Positions 45,866-58,400 of a DNA stretch of 64,000 nucleotides are shown one piece after another. Source of the DNA: Pelecanus crispus (lineage: Eukaryota; Chordata; Aves; Pelecaniformes; Pelecanidae); assembly GCF_030463565.1 (NCBI RefSeq), contig NC_134676.1, forward strand, positions 31,869,228 to 31,933,227, in the 5' to 3' direction. Under the pieces are notes generated by a model. That model made no database searches. It saw only the letters and a program-made list of their open reading frames with translations, and was not told where the DNA came from. The translations under genes and the position numbers were made by a program. Every line of letters begins with the position of its first letter. Positions within the stretch are counted from its first letter, which is position 1.

Positions 45866-48200
45866 AAAGCTAAAAATAGTTTAAATAGAATTTAGATTTT
45901 TGTTTGCTCAGCAGCTGTGCTCTGTAGATGTACAGGCAGCTAGCCTCCCAAAGTATTAGTTCTTTTGGTCTTTTTCCATAGCTGAGTTAATTTTTAAAAT
46001 AACACATTTCAAGAATGATCCATGGTCTTGGGTTACCTTCAATTCTTTTCCATTTTATTGGGACACTTTTATTACAGTTTTTTCTTTTATAGGTCCCCAT
46101 ACAGAAACTGCCAGCTTGACTCTACATACAGGATCAAAGCCAATGTCTGTCATTCTATAATAGGAAGATCAAATTAAAAACAGCTTGCTCATCAGGATGT
46201 TTAAAACATCTCTATTTCACCTGCCTATGTCTTTTTTAAATGCTTCTTTAAGTTTCTATGGGTGCTCTAAGTTATCAACTTCTTTTTTTCAAGGTCATGT
46301 CCATGGAATTACATTTGATCAAGTGAAAAAAAGAAAGACAATTTATTAAGGAAAAAACCCTAGAATTTTGGCATGCATTTTTTCTTAATTATTTTTAGGG
46401 ACAAAACACTAGCAGAAAAGAACAGAAACATTGTACTTTGATAGGAAACAAAAACTATGTAGAGGTCATCAATACAATTCAATACATATTGTTCTACTGT
46501 TGCAGAACATGAAAATAAGATATGTCTCTAGGCTTCACAAGTTATATAGCATAATTGTATTATGTTTTTTCTAAGGTTGCACAACTCCTCTAAGATATTG
46601 CAAGCTCCAGGAAGGCATATATCAGCTACAATCACATTCCTTTATACCAGTAAGAGGGCATTTTTTTGTGCTGAGAGCGCTGCAGACAATTCTAGCTCTT
46701 CCAGAAAGGTGCCATGAAATCCTTAATGTGAAAAAAGGATACTTAAAGCATGAAGAGAAACACACAAACCATGGAAACTCCATGGAGGAAGAAGTAAGCT
46801 TTAACTTAATTTTAGCTAGTTTTCAGGAACCATTGTATTGCAGTTATTTCCTCTAGCTCACCAAAACAGCTCAAAAGAAAAGCAGGGTAGTTTTAAGAAG
46901 GGATACATGAGAAAGTGAATAGAGAGAAAACTAAAGGAAGGCCTAAACTCTGAAGTAGTCTTGCAACTGATTTTGTTGCTACTGTCCAGAGAGGCACCAC
47001 CTCCCTGCCTCCTGGGACAAATCAGAACTTTTACTTACTGAAAGCAACACCTGAGATCCCCAGTAATGTGGGAGGAAATAAAAACCAAAAAATTACACTC
47101 AGTGGCCCTGAGGCCAGAGCCCTTCTGCAGAGGGTAAGCCTGCTCCTGCCCACCCTGAAACCTCATGTGCCTTTTTGTTCCTACATCTCTTCAATGCTAC
47201 TCATACCTTGCCACATTTCTGTACTGAAGTCTGGACATAGTCATGGTATTTCTTACTGTTTCTTTGCATTAGCTTTGTTTTGCTTTTTCTGTGGCTTTGT
47301 AACATGGTAGTATGCCAGCTTTCTTTTTAAGTGGTCTAGAAGCTTTATGATTTAATTAAACTAATATGATACTTACTCATCTGCTTCCTTTCTACCACTA
47401 GGCTTCCTTTTTATTTTTTTAATTAAATTTTCCTGATGGTGGCAGATGCAGACAAATTACTGCAGTTGCTCAACACATTTGAAAAATAAGTCCACTTTTT
47501 TGGGAGTCTCTATATAAATGTATGCCGCTGGCTTCAGGTTTTAACACTTGGGATAGATGATGGCTCTTGCTTCTCACCCAGGTGGATTTCAGTGCTCTTC
47601 CCTGTCTCAGCAAGGCATGTATTTGTCTCTTTCCCCAAGCTGTCACCCAGAACAGCCAGATCCACGTGAAAAGGAAATGTGACAAAGTTTCAATTGCAGT
47701 TTTTAGTGATCTACTCCAAGCATTAGTTACCCAGTGATCACAGACAGAAATCATGCAAACTTCACTAGCGTATGTTTTGGAATGGGTGACGTCAAGTGTA
47801 ATTAAATAAGGTAAATTAAACTTTCATTCTGCACTCTCCATGTCATTCAGCAAGACAACAGCAGTCTTTTTTTTTTTTTTTCCTTACATTTACTAATTGG
47901 TCTCCAACTTTGAAAGTCATAATCAACAAGTTTATAAACGGATATTGAAAACCCTACCATAATCCCACAGGGAATTGGGTCCAAATATTGTAGACACCTT
48001 AATCACGTGTATGGGTGGGGAGGGGGAAGGAGACCACCGTCAGGGAGTTGCATGGAGAAGTAAATGCTTCTTCATAATTTGGGTATTTAAACTTACCAAG
48101 ATAAAACCCCAGCAGGAAATCCTGCAAGCCGTTTCTGTACTCTCTAGCCCCGATTTTCCCACCAGGAGCACAGGGCAGAACATTTCCCCTTAGTATTTAA
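45866..48200. other. Upstream flank of SLC1A1, noncoding
   Basis: AT-rich sequence with no supported exon. A 16-T run lies at 47866-47881. Composition turns sharply GC-rich at about 48.2 kb. Confidence 0.6.
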
Positions 48201-48224
48201 CCAGAGATTATCCCCAGCACAACC

Positions 48225-49560
48225 ACTGGTGGCTTTCCAGCAGCCACCAGCACCCAGGACCAACTCTTCCGCCGGGAGGTGCGGGCCTCCTACACCACCT
48301 TGCCGAGCACGGAGGTTGCCTGGCAGGCGGGGTGGCCACACAGGCCCTGCTGTGGGGCAACCTCCCTCCGCGGCTGGCTCGCCTGCCTCTGCCACAAAAC
48401 GCAGCGGCCCAGCCCAGCCCCGGGCATGAAGTGCACACAGGAGCAGGGAAGCAAGCTGGGGCAGCAGGGCTTGGGCATGGCACGCCGCCAGCCACGGCCG
48501 CAGGCTGTCAGCCTGTGGCAAGGCCCCCCAGCCACCTTTGCTTCTTCCTGCCCTCGCCCTGCCCTGCGGCCCGGGGCTGGCGGGGTCAGGGAGGGGAAGC
48601 ACTCCGGGCAGCGGCCCCGCGGGGAAGGCGGGGGGGGCCCTGCCCTCTCCCCTCCCTGGCCCGCGCCCCAGGAGGACGCTGTGCCCCACGCAGGGCCCCG
48701 GCGGGCGCGTGGGACGGGTCAGCAGGGAGAGGTGACCGGCAGCCGGACCTGACCCCGCGGGCCGGCTGGGCGGGCAGGGAGGCAGCGGGGTTGGGGGGAC
48801 AGGCGGGCGGAGGGCGGGCGCGCCGCGGGGGGGGCGGTGCGCCGGGCTCTCCCGTTGCCAGGTGAGGTGCAACGTCTCCGCCTCCCCTCTGCAAGCGCGC
48901 AGCGGCGCGGAGCGCAGGCGGGCAGGCCGTAGGGCTCGGCTCGGCGCCGCTCGGCTCGGCTCCGCACGGCGCGGAGCGCCCCAGGCCCGTCGCCCCCCCT
49001 GCCGCCAACCCCCGCTATGGCGAAGGCGGGCAGGAAGGGATGCAGCTGCCCGGGCTTCCTGAGGAAGAACTGGCTCCTGCTGAGCACGGTGGCCGCCGTG
49101 CTGATGGGTGAGTGAGGGAGGGAAGGCGGGCGGCAGGGAGGGCGTACGGCGCCGCCGCCCCCCGCCCGCGTTGCCCGTCGCGTTCCGGCCCTGCCCGTCG
49201 CAAGGCCGGCTGCCGCTGGTGCCGTGGAGGGCTAGCGGGTCTAACGGCGGGCGAGCGGGGCCGGCTGCCCTCCCCCGGCGGCGCGCAGGCCGGCGCAGGT
49301 GCTCCGGGGCCGGGGCGTCGCGTAGCCGTGGCCGCGGGGAACAGGTCCGCAGTGGCACGGTGCCGTGGCGGCCGGTCTGACCCGGGGTTTCCGTGGGCAA
49401 ACGCAGCGCCCGCCGCCTCCGAGCGATCAGGTCGGCAGTGGGGTGCTGAGAGGCGGGGTGCCCGGGGCCCTCTGGGCCGGGCCTCCCCCTGCCTGCGTCC
49501 CTCCAGCCTGTGTGACAAAGGTCTGGTAGGGTAAAACGGCGCTAGGGAAGACCTGCGGGT
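48225..49560 (+). promoter_or_regulatory. CpG-island promoter of SLC1A1
   Basis: Dense CpG and GC content surrounds coding exon 1, with flanks that are AT-rich. GC-box-like GGGCGG/GGGGCGG elements occur around 48760-48840, and a CTCGGCTCGG-type short repeat lies about 60-90 bp before the start codon. I see no TATA box at a sensible distance, fitting a broad CpG-island promoter. The transcription start and 5' UTR limits cannot be set from sequence alone. Long frames on both strands here are compositional. Confidence 0.8.
49017..49107 (+). CDS. SLC1A1: SLC1A1 (EAAT3/EAAC1) coding exon 1
   Basis: First coding exon of the sodium-dependent high-affinity glutamate/aspartate (and cysteine) transporter of neurons and epithelia, a plasma-membrane trimer. 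It encodes residues 1-30: a short cytoplasmic N-terminus (MAKAGRKGCSCPGFLRKNW) and the start of TM1 (LLLSTVAAVLM). The human protein has MGKPARKGCEWKRFLKNNW at the same length, and the short N-terminus separates EAAT3 from the longer EAAT1 and EAAT2. The ATG has G at -3 and G at +4 (strong context). The exon ends ATGG|GTGAGT, a consensus donor, phase 1: the first base of Gly31 is left over. It joins 62459. The 3' remainder of the gene is outside the window. Confidence 0.96.
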
Positions 49561-52500
49561 GCGGTGGATGGCGGCGAGCCCTTCGTGCATGGGTGCCTCA
49601 GGTCCCCCCAGCTGACCCACGGCAGGTTTTGCCCCGGGCCGTGTCTGCACCCCTTGGGGAGACCGCAGCCCGCTCTGTCGGGACTGACCACGGGGGAACG
49701 AGCCGGACCTAGTCTGCAGGTTGGAGCCCCGCTGAGATGGAGGCAGCTGGGCAGGAGAGCGTTGGTAGTGGCTTTGGGGTGCTTCTGATGGCCTAAGCAA
49801 GCAATGCAACTGGAAAAGTTTGGCTATACCACCCAGCTTTAAGTGGGCTTTTCAGGGATGTCATTGCAAAGATAGGAGGATTCCTCCTCTGCTTGCCGAC
49901 AAGTTTCTGAAGGAGAAATGAGTTGAACGCCATCTTATTAAGACTAGGTGGGCAAAAGGGCCAAGAGAAGCTGTCAAATAACTTGGCCAAAGAGACTTTT
50001 CTGTAGGATGTAATTTTAGTCTTAGGCACACACCCTTTTCATTTTCTCCTGGTGATTATTTTGATGCTAAGCAAGCAGAGCTTTCTTTGCATTACTGCTC
50101 CTGTAGAGAAGTGCTGTTCTAAGTACTTCTTTAACAACACTTGCTGTTTGATGGGTCTCTTTCAGATGACTTTTCCGCTGATTTGAATTTTGGCTGGAAC
50201 ATACCTCTTTCTGTGCGTGTTTGTTCAGGAGAGAATTTTTCTCTTGGAATTCCACCCAGCTATTTGTAAGCCATGATCAGAGGTGTACTTATGTATACTT
50301 GTGTGTTTTCTTCCACGCATTCGGTATTTGAAAGACCTCAGTTCTTTTTCACCTCTTCAGTAAAGTGGAAAGATTTTTGTGAGTCCTGTGAAGTGAGTGC
50401 TAAGGGCTTGCTTTGCAAATCTGGCTGTAACAACTGGAGGAGCGTGTGTATGTGTCTGTGTGTGTGTGTGTGTGTGTGTACAATTGCTTTTTCATGTACT
50501 CCTGTCAGGTACACTTCTACGAGTTGATGTGCTTAGTTCCCAGTTACAGAAGTGGTTAAGAAATACTCCCCTCTCGTTATGTTCAATGAATGTACGTAGA
50601 ACTGAAGTATGTGATGTGATCCTACAAGCTGATCATTCTGAAATGAGATTTCCCTGAGAGCCACAGAGCCTGGCAATGTGGGAACTGTAGGGACAATTTG
50701 ACCCCAATCCCCCTAATATCAGATGGGAATTCAGTGAGAGAGTGACAGGCACACAAATACCTCCTGTGTCTTTGGACTTCTCTACCTGCTACACTGTAGT
50801 TAACAGTCCAGAACTCAGGGGACCTCTATATTATCGCAAAGAGTCTTCATAAAAATTCCTTGAGCTTTGGACCAAATCACATTTTGTAAGTAGCTGTGTA
50901 TCTGCTGCATTTTCAGTATTTCTTGGAGGTGAAATAAGTTACACAAGAACGGTGAAACTCTTGTAAGGGTGGCTCAGTTGAATTCTATGTTATCTTTTTA
51001 TTACAGCTTGAGGAGTGTTTGTAATATACCTGGAGTCCACAAACCCTTCATAATTAAATTTACATATTTATTCTTTTCTAATATACACTGTGAAATTACT
51101 CTCAGGTTTATTAATCTACTTAGTTTGGAGGAACAATTTAGCATTCATGAACAGAAGAGTATCACTTATCATTTTGAAAGCAGAAAATATGTTTAGACTT
51201 TTCAGAAAAGTATGCATGAGTGAGGAGTGGAAATACCAAATGCAGCAAGCTGTGGAAATGCACTGTGAAAGCTGTCCAGCTGTGCTGCAAAGTGTCTGGT
51301 ATTCCAGCACTGTCATATGGTATCATGATTTTTCCTCACCATTATCAGAGTTGTGTTCAGCATCCTAGTGACATGTGCTTATCTTTGCTGGTGCACTGAC
51401 TAAGCTGAAAAGTTTTCCTGAGTAATTTTTTGTGCCCATCTGACAAGAGGATACAGAAACACACAGAAAACCCTCAGAATTCCAAACACTTCTTCCTTCA
51501 AGAAGTGTGTTATATTTGAAGCATTCAATCATTTGCCTGTCATTTACATTTTCAAAAACATTGGAATTTCTTTTATAGCAGTTGAGGGGGGCGGGTTATT
51601 TAAAATCTGTGCACAAAATGTATTAAGAATGTCACATCTTTTTGGTGAAAACACCTGTGTGTATTATTCAAATAAAACAAAACTCGAGACTCAAGAGGTT
51701 ATTTTTCTTACCTCAGAGATTCTTTTTCAGATCACCAGACTGATGTGGGGAGACCAATGAACTCAGATTTGGAGTCTGAGATTGACTGAATTTCAGATTC
51801 AGGGCTAATTCTGAGGCTTGTGTTTTGTATAATTTGTGATAGATTTGCCCGAATAGCAGCCCTGAGAAGCGAGTTCATTCTTCATTAGTTCTTAGTGCAT
51901 ACTTAGGGCATGCAGTGGGTCATCCGTGCTGATCAGTGACCCAGGGGTGAGGTTTGGGCCCGTCTGCACCTCCCCTGTCTCACTGTCCTTCTCTAGGGGG
52001 CAGGGGGGCAGGAGAGTAGCAGCCTCACATAGGTAACTGCAAAAGGAAGGGTATCTTGCATCTTTTTGCTCCGCTGGCCTTACTGAGCCCAAAGCAGCTG
52101 AGCTAACAAAAGCAGTTTAAAAGTCAACTTGCTTCAAGTGCTTCTTCAGTCTTTAATAAAGAAAGTTATATTGCTTCCAGTTCGTACAATCAAGTCAAAA
52201 TAAACCAGAAATATCCCTGAAATTTACATACCCTGAAACAGGTTTCCAAAGGACAATTGCAAAGGGAGAGTTTAAGTCACACCTCATAGGATTCTCATAA
52301 AGCATCTATTTTTTATCATTACTTTGCCGCCAAGAGGTCACTGCTGCAGCGCAACCAAACCAGTCATGAAGGTAAAAGGCTGATGATGTGTAAATACTTA
52401 TTCATTAGTCTGCGGGTCATAACCTAATAGCTTGTAGTCCTGGGCAATTCTTAAGCAGAACAGCTTTTTTCTTACAGTGGAAATAAAAGCATAGGTGATT

Positions 52501-52900
52501 TGAGTACATATGGCCTCAGGTATTGAGTTGCAGTAGCATACTATGCTAAGGCAGAGATCTTTTCACATGCTCAGAGCGTATATGCAAATAGGTTGCCATT
52601 TTTTTGAATGCTTATATTTTTCAAATCTATTAGACCAATATCTTTTTGTAATCGTTCTGCGGTTGGGGAACACAATTCTGAGGGATTCAGTTTGCATAAA
52701 CTTGCAGGTTACAAGTGCTTTTATTTGTCGCTTAATGGGATGTCTGTCTGTCACTTCCGAAACAAATTGGGAACTTCAGATACCTGTGAGCCCGCCTGTG
52801 ACTCTGAAGTGTTTTTTTTTTTTTCAACAACACGTGTGTGGGACACTGAAATTGTTCAAATATTCGTGAGGAAGATGTCAGAAGTGCAATATTTACATTA
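49108..52900 (+). other. SLC1A1 intron 1, first part
   Basis: It starts with the consensus donor GTGAGT. The first about 450 bp belong to the CpG island, then the composition is AT-rich. A TG microsatellite lies at 50443-50480. No exon or transposon recognised. Confidence 0.8.
50443..50480. repeat. TG microsatellite
   Basis: GTGTGTATGTGTCTG followed by an uninterrupted TG run. A likely length-polymorphic marker in SLC1A1 intron 1. Confidence 0.9.
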
Positions 52901-52979
52901 ACGTCGCCACCAGTCGCAGGAGGCTCTGAATGGCGGGTACCCTTTCGTCGGCTAGAAGGCGTGTAAACGCTGTTCCTGC

Positions 52980-53340
52980 GTGAGGCGGTGATGAACGTTT
53001 TTGCACTCTGCCATCACAAAGTGATTTTGCTTCCGCCTCCGTCCTCCCCGTCACGTCGGTGGCGGCCGCTCGTGGCGGGCGCTGCGCCCCTCAGGCCGGC
53101 CGGCAAATGGCGCTTCCGCCTCGCGGCCCGGCGGCGGGCGGCCGGCGGGAGCTGTCCGAGGTGGTGCGGGGGGGCCGGGGCCGGGGACCGGGGACCGGGA
53201 CCGGGGACCGGGGATCGGGGATCGGGGCGGGGGCCGGGGGCCGGGCGGGCGCAGCGCCGAGCTGCGGGGGTCGGAGCCGGGGAGCGGCGGTGGGAGGCAG
53301 CCGCGAGGTGACGGGGGGGGGCGGGACACGACGACATCTC
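52980..53340 (+). promoter_or_regulatory. Second CpG island inside SLC1A1 intron 1
   Basis: A compact GC/CpG-rich island with AT-rich DNA on both sides, about 3.9 kb downstream of exon 1. It contains a G-rich tract at 53168-53252 with CCGGGGA heptamers. About 240 bp past the island lies a strong donor-like site CAGGATTTG|GTGAGT (53575/53576). Together these look like a promoter with an alternative first exon on +. Internal-promoter transcripts are known to me for mammalian SLC1A1, but whether this island is the counterpart is inference. It could instead serve an antisense or unrelated noncoding RNA. Confidence 0.55.
53168..53252 (+). repeat. G-rich heptamer tract, G-quadruplex-prone
   Basis: Runs of three to seven G separated by one to three bases, organised around repeats of CCGGGGA and TCGGGGA, followed by GGGGGCC units. 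At least eight G-tracts lie on the + strand within 85 bp, more than enough for one or more quadruplexes. The complementary strand is C-rich. Confidence 0.85.
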
Positions 53341-53575
53341 CAGCATGCCCGGGTACCTGGGTTTTGCACCTCTGAAGCAGAGAGAAGTTCCTTCAGTCTC
53401 TGCAGGACCAGACACCTTGCTTGTGCAGTTCGCTTGTTGAGAGAGTGAGGCTGGCATGGGACCGCCTTTTCTCCCTGCGTTTGAGAGCGAGATTAAAATG
53501 TACAGAGTTGCTATCTGTAACACCAGCATTACAGAAACTTTGAGTGGTGCAGCTATAGCTATTTGTCAGGATTTG
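53341..53575 (+). other. Candidate alternative first exon, 3' part, unproven
   Basis: This transition from the CpG island ends in CAGGATTTG|GTGAGTGC. An ATG at 53456 opens a 40-codon frame to the donor, in phase 0. SLC1A1 exon 2 needs a phase-1 partner, so this ATG would not read into the transporter frame. If the exon is used, translation would have to begin at an ATG within exon 2 or later, or the product is noncoding. Confidence 0.3.
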
Positions 53576-55378
53576 GTGAGTGCAGCAGCCACTGGAGCTT
53601 CTGGTTTGTGCTTTATGATACCACCCCAGCAGTCCATATGCCAAAAATGATTATTTTTATATTATAGTATTAAGTAGTAATATCTCCCTGTAGGAATACT
53701 TCTTGTTCACAGGTCTATCTTAAAAAAAAAAAAAAAATTGTCAGGTGCATTCACATCTGCTAACTGTAGCTAGAAAGGCTAGGCTCCCTCTGTAATCAGA
53801 TACAAGGAGATTTAACAGCTGCTTTTAAAAACACTAGTTCCTTTAAAATTCACCCATGTCAGGGCAGTGTCAGTACATGCTAGCATTACTGGATGTCCAC
53901 CAGTGCATTCTTACAAGAATGAATGTCTCACAAGGTGAAGACAACAGCAGGAAAATTAGTAACCTATCACTCTGTTGATGGCCTCTCACCCTGCGGAAGG
54001 CCACCCTGAATCTGGGGAGCTCACCATACTCTTGAGGGTGGGACATTTCTTTTGCAAATGTAACCTGCAGCCTCTAAACCCCATAAACCTGTAAAGTCTT
54101 TCAGTTTCTCCCTGTAAGTTGTTTCTGTCTCTGACAAGTGTAATTTAAGAATAAAAAGCCCATTCTGGATGTGGAGTAGGGCTTCACCGTTTCCCATTTC
54201 CACCTCCTTGTACCTTTACCAAAAAGTGGCCTATTAGCCTAGTTTAGGCTGTCTTCTGTACCATTTGCCTTTGCTTGCACAATATAGTGTGAAGGTTACA
54301 AACAATGAAGCAGACTAATTACCTCTTGAAATACACTAGCAAAAACAGAGCTTTTTTCTTCACAGCAGGAAAAAAATTAAAGCGAATATACTAAAGCAAA
54401 GGAGTTATTACCCTGTCAGTTTCTGACAAGTATAGTTGTGAAGCAAACTTCTGATTCCTCTCTTGAATTCTGAAGCATAATATTATATTAGTTTGGAATT
54501 TGTAACAAGTGAAGACCAGGCATCCTGAATCAACTGTGGTAGCATGAAAATTTTACAGAAGACTCTGGTTTCTTCCTGGTGTGAATTAGAGCAGCATAGA
54601 TGATACTTGTGACTTTTTGTGCCTCTTTAGACAGTTGTGATGCTTATCTGTCTGTTCTTCTCTGTCACACTGCATACAACTCGATACAGGATGGGATCTA
54701 TTCAGCAATCTGTGAAACCCAGCAATTCTGAAAGAATGTCTGAATTTAATTTTAAAGACAGAAAGTAAAATGCAGAATGGCCAACAATTTAATCTGAGAG
54801 TTTCACATGCCGCTGAAGATCAAGAATGCTCTGAGCCAGAAGCTCAAGCCAGCAAAAGAAACCAGAGATAACTGTAGTTAAACACAGTGCCTGTTTTGCT
54901 CTTGAGATGTTTTGAAGCAAAGAAAACCTAACTTTTGTTTGTTCTTCTGGCATGCAAAGTGTTTTCCTATTGTCCATGTATCTTGTGTCTTGTTTTAACA
55001 TAAAGCCTGGGTTTCACTTTATGTGAATGAAATGAAACTATCACCAGAGCTGAACTTTTAAATAAAGGGAGCTTTGGAAGGAGTGAGCCCAAGGTCAATT
55101 TACACTCTACAAAGCTCTAAAGCTGCCAATATCAATGAAATATTTCTTTCCATTTGAAACAATAACACCAATACTGATACCAGCAAAATATTCACCATTT
55201 CCAATTTTCCAATATTATCTAAGGGAAAATACTATAACATAATCCCAAAGGTGTTTTTTCTTTTCTGTTTACATCTTAACAAAGCATAAAGACACTTTCT
55301 TCTTTTATACTCCAGCAAACAGATAATGTTCACGTTGAGACTACTCACAAATAACACTTGCACTGTTTGCAAATGTAC

Positions 55379-55400
55379 TTTTTTTTTTTTTTTTTTTTTT
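55379..55400. repeat. Poly-T run (22)
   Basis: An uninterrupted T homopolymer. It could be the tail of a minus-strand retroposed sequence, but no body is recognised to its right. Confidence 0.9.
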
Positions 55401-58400
55401 CCCCAAAAGTCTCATAGGATTTGTGGAAGCCAGTCTTATGGCCCCACAACAGTGTCTCATGGTGTGAGACCATGTCTGTATCATATATTATGCTGAGGAT
55501 CAGGACTATATTTGACTTAGTGTTCCAGATTTATTTTTCTACATATTGCACATTCCGTGAGAACCCGATAGCATGCCAGAAGATTAAATGTGACATGTGA
55601 CAAAAATTTCTCTTTGCTTCTTGGTCCTTTCATGCTTTTGGAACCACAAACAACCTGGCCTTGCTTAATCTGAACTAATTTTCTAGGTCATATCTCTGAT
55701 TTCTCAATGCTTTGATGTATTCATTAGTTTCAGAATAATGATGTTTCTGCATGTCACTATCTGTCTCTCTTTAGTTTCCACTAAATTGCCTTTCCAGCTG
55801 CTTATCTCAATTTATTACAGTCAGAATCATTCCACTGTCCTTCCAGCAAGGGGATAGCTGGAACAGTATGTCCTGTTTACTGTCCTTTCTTCTCATCACA
55901 GTTTAAAACAGAAGCTGTAACAAGGGTCAGAATCTGGCAGACTCCCAGTTAATAGCCTTGCGCCTTTCTTACACCATTGCTAACCATTTAGTTTCTTGTG
56001 TGTTTCAGGGGTCTTAAATGAAGATATATTTTTCCTGATGTGCTCTATTGAGCTGATATCTCTTGGGGTATACAGGATGTACAAAGGTGTTCATACAGCT
56101 TTGGGATAGCAAACAAATGTTGTGGAAAGAGAACAGAAGATCAGTGGGCTTTTACAAGAAAGGGTGAGAAGCTCTAATTTTTTGGGTGGCATTGGAATGG
56201 TGCCATTGGTGTTGTAATGTGTTAGGCCATTTAAGCAGAATGTTAGACACTAGGTACACCAGAACTGGGGACATGAGAGTATCTGAAATGAGTGACAAAA
56301 GGGGTCCAAATGAAAGCACTGTTTTATAAAATTGAGTGGATTTGGAGACGTGGAGGAAGCAACAAGAACTGTACATGTCTGGATGACTGCAGAAGAGAGA
56401 GGTCATAGTTAAAGAAGGCACCTAAGTTACAGATAGGTGGGGTGAAGGAGAATGGTAGTGGTTTTTAGAAGTGGCAGCTGAAAGGGGTTGTGGGGAAGGT
56501 CTGCAAAAGAAGAAGGGCAAGTTACCGTTGTCATATTACATTTCAATTTTACTGTAAAACACAGGAATATGAGATAGAAATGAGGTACCCCCTGGGTTAT
56601 CACATCTAGTCTACTGCTGCTTCAGGTTACACCATTTTATATAAACTTCTGTAACATATCATGCTCCACCTGAAAGCTAGAGAGGCTTCTTGGTGCTGCA
56701 CATCCTCCTAGGAAGCTGTATTGATCAGTCTGACTGTTGAAAGCCTTACAATTTCCAGTCTGAATGTGTTCAGGTTCAATAGGCATCCATTTGTTAAAAC
56801 ATTGCTGTTTCTCTGCTATTCAACCATTTTCTGTATTTCAAGCTCACTCTTCCCTGTTGGACAAACTAAGCTCTTTAATCTCCTTTCAGAAGGTAGGCTC
56901 CTCATTCTTTTCATCGATCTACCGTCCTTCTTTGCATGTGTTCTGGTTTGAGTTCACTTTTCCTGAAGCCTTGATGAGTTTCACTCAGAATTCCCCAACA
57001 GAAAGGTGCTTTCACCAGGACACAGCCACATTAATGAAGAAATGTAGGTTGTATAGCTGCTGGGAAAAAACTGTTGTTTTCCCCAGATTACTTAATTTAT
57101 GACATAATCTTTATAGCATGGTGTTTATTACGTTAAGGTTGTAAGTACTGTACTTAACCTCACATATCTAATGAGTCACCGAGTTTGTTGCAAAGGTGTG
57201 GAAGAGGCAAATTGTATCTGTGATACGCCTAATTTGTCTTAACAGAGTTAAGGACTAGCCAAGGAATGAATTCTTTATAACAGCTCTCTGTACTTTTTCT
57301 GTATGTTAATGGACTGTTCCTATAGGTTGGTTCTGTACAGCAGTTCTTGCTAGTGTACTGAGATACATATACAGATGACGCACAATTGTGAAGTTTTTTT
57401 CTTTCCTTCAACTGTATTCTTTTATCTGGGCTTTCTCAGATAGAAGTTAGATCTGCATACTGAAAGTGATTGGAAGATACGTACGCGTGAAATTCATCTA
57501 CGGCATATTTAGATAAATGAGAGGAAACTAACAGTCCAACAGCAGAGACTGTTAAATTATCAAACTGCTTAGCCATCTGCACATTGCTGTTCTGGGGTGA
57601 CACTGGTTCAGCGTTCAGCAGAACTGTGGTCACCCGTAGTCATAGTCACAGGAGAATGGCCATTATTTCCCTTTTACTGGCTGAATGAAATAACCGCCCT
57701 TGGTTTGACAAAGGGTGGGGTGGGTTCTGTGCAAGGCTGCATTGCCAACAACTCTGTGTTATCAGTGACTGCTGCAGGGTGCTCTGTATTATCAGTCCTG
57801 CTGCGGGCTCCCGCAGCACAGAAAGTAGCAGGAGTTATGTGGCTTTGCCAGTTGCAGCGGCCTTCACACCTGTTGTGAGCAAGGGGAGTACCCCACACTG
57901 GAGAAGCTGGTTTTTACCCCTCTGGCCAGTGCTCCACCTTGCCTTCATTCCTGAAGGTCCATCACAGGGAGTCACTATCCACCTGAACTTTCCTCACACT
58001 GCAGTCAGATGACAGGGTGTCATTTGTGTGAAGGAATTTACAACCATTGCACCATCAGCAGATTAATCAGCGGGACGGCACAGCGGGTCTTACCATGGTG
58101 GAGGAATGAGCACACCTTCCTCCAATACATTCCTACTAAGTATTTTTCAGTAGACCAAGATCTGACTTGGGAACTTTATTCTGCTGGAAGATTTCTGAGA
58201 GGACTCTTCTTCACATACCTTTGTAAGCAAGCTGGTAGTCTGGGCAACACCAGCATACAGAGAGTTAAGATCAGTTGCCATGCAGTTATACCCCAGAGAC
58301 TCTAAATCCTACCTCAGTAGTTGCCTGCAGTTTTCTAAGAATGTTTTTTTCAGCATGTTTATTAGAAGAAATATTAATTGTCAAGTAGAATGTAAAACAG

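Noticed and set aside
1..48000. Exons of GLIS3 or another neighbour expected from synteny
   Set aside because: No zinc-finger or other conserved host protein segment was seen; all recognisable coding text in this span is CR1 or retroviral.
48144..49400. Very long minus-strand open frame (418 codons) across the SLC1A1 CpG island, plus several overlapping frames on both strands
   Set aside because: GC-rich DNA has few stop codons. The translation is low-complexity Ala/Pro/Arg/Gly with no domain, and the + strand holds a verified SLC1A1 exon at the same place.
53014..53529. Pro/Arg-rich frames on both strands over the intronic CpG island
   Set aside because: They result from the G-rich heptamer tract and GC content. 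No domain and no consistent start.
57597..58305. Run of adjacent open frames of 77-98 codons
   Set aside because: Contains an imperfect 30-bp tandem duplication that inflates open length; no homology recognised and intronic position.
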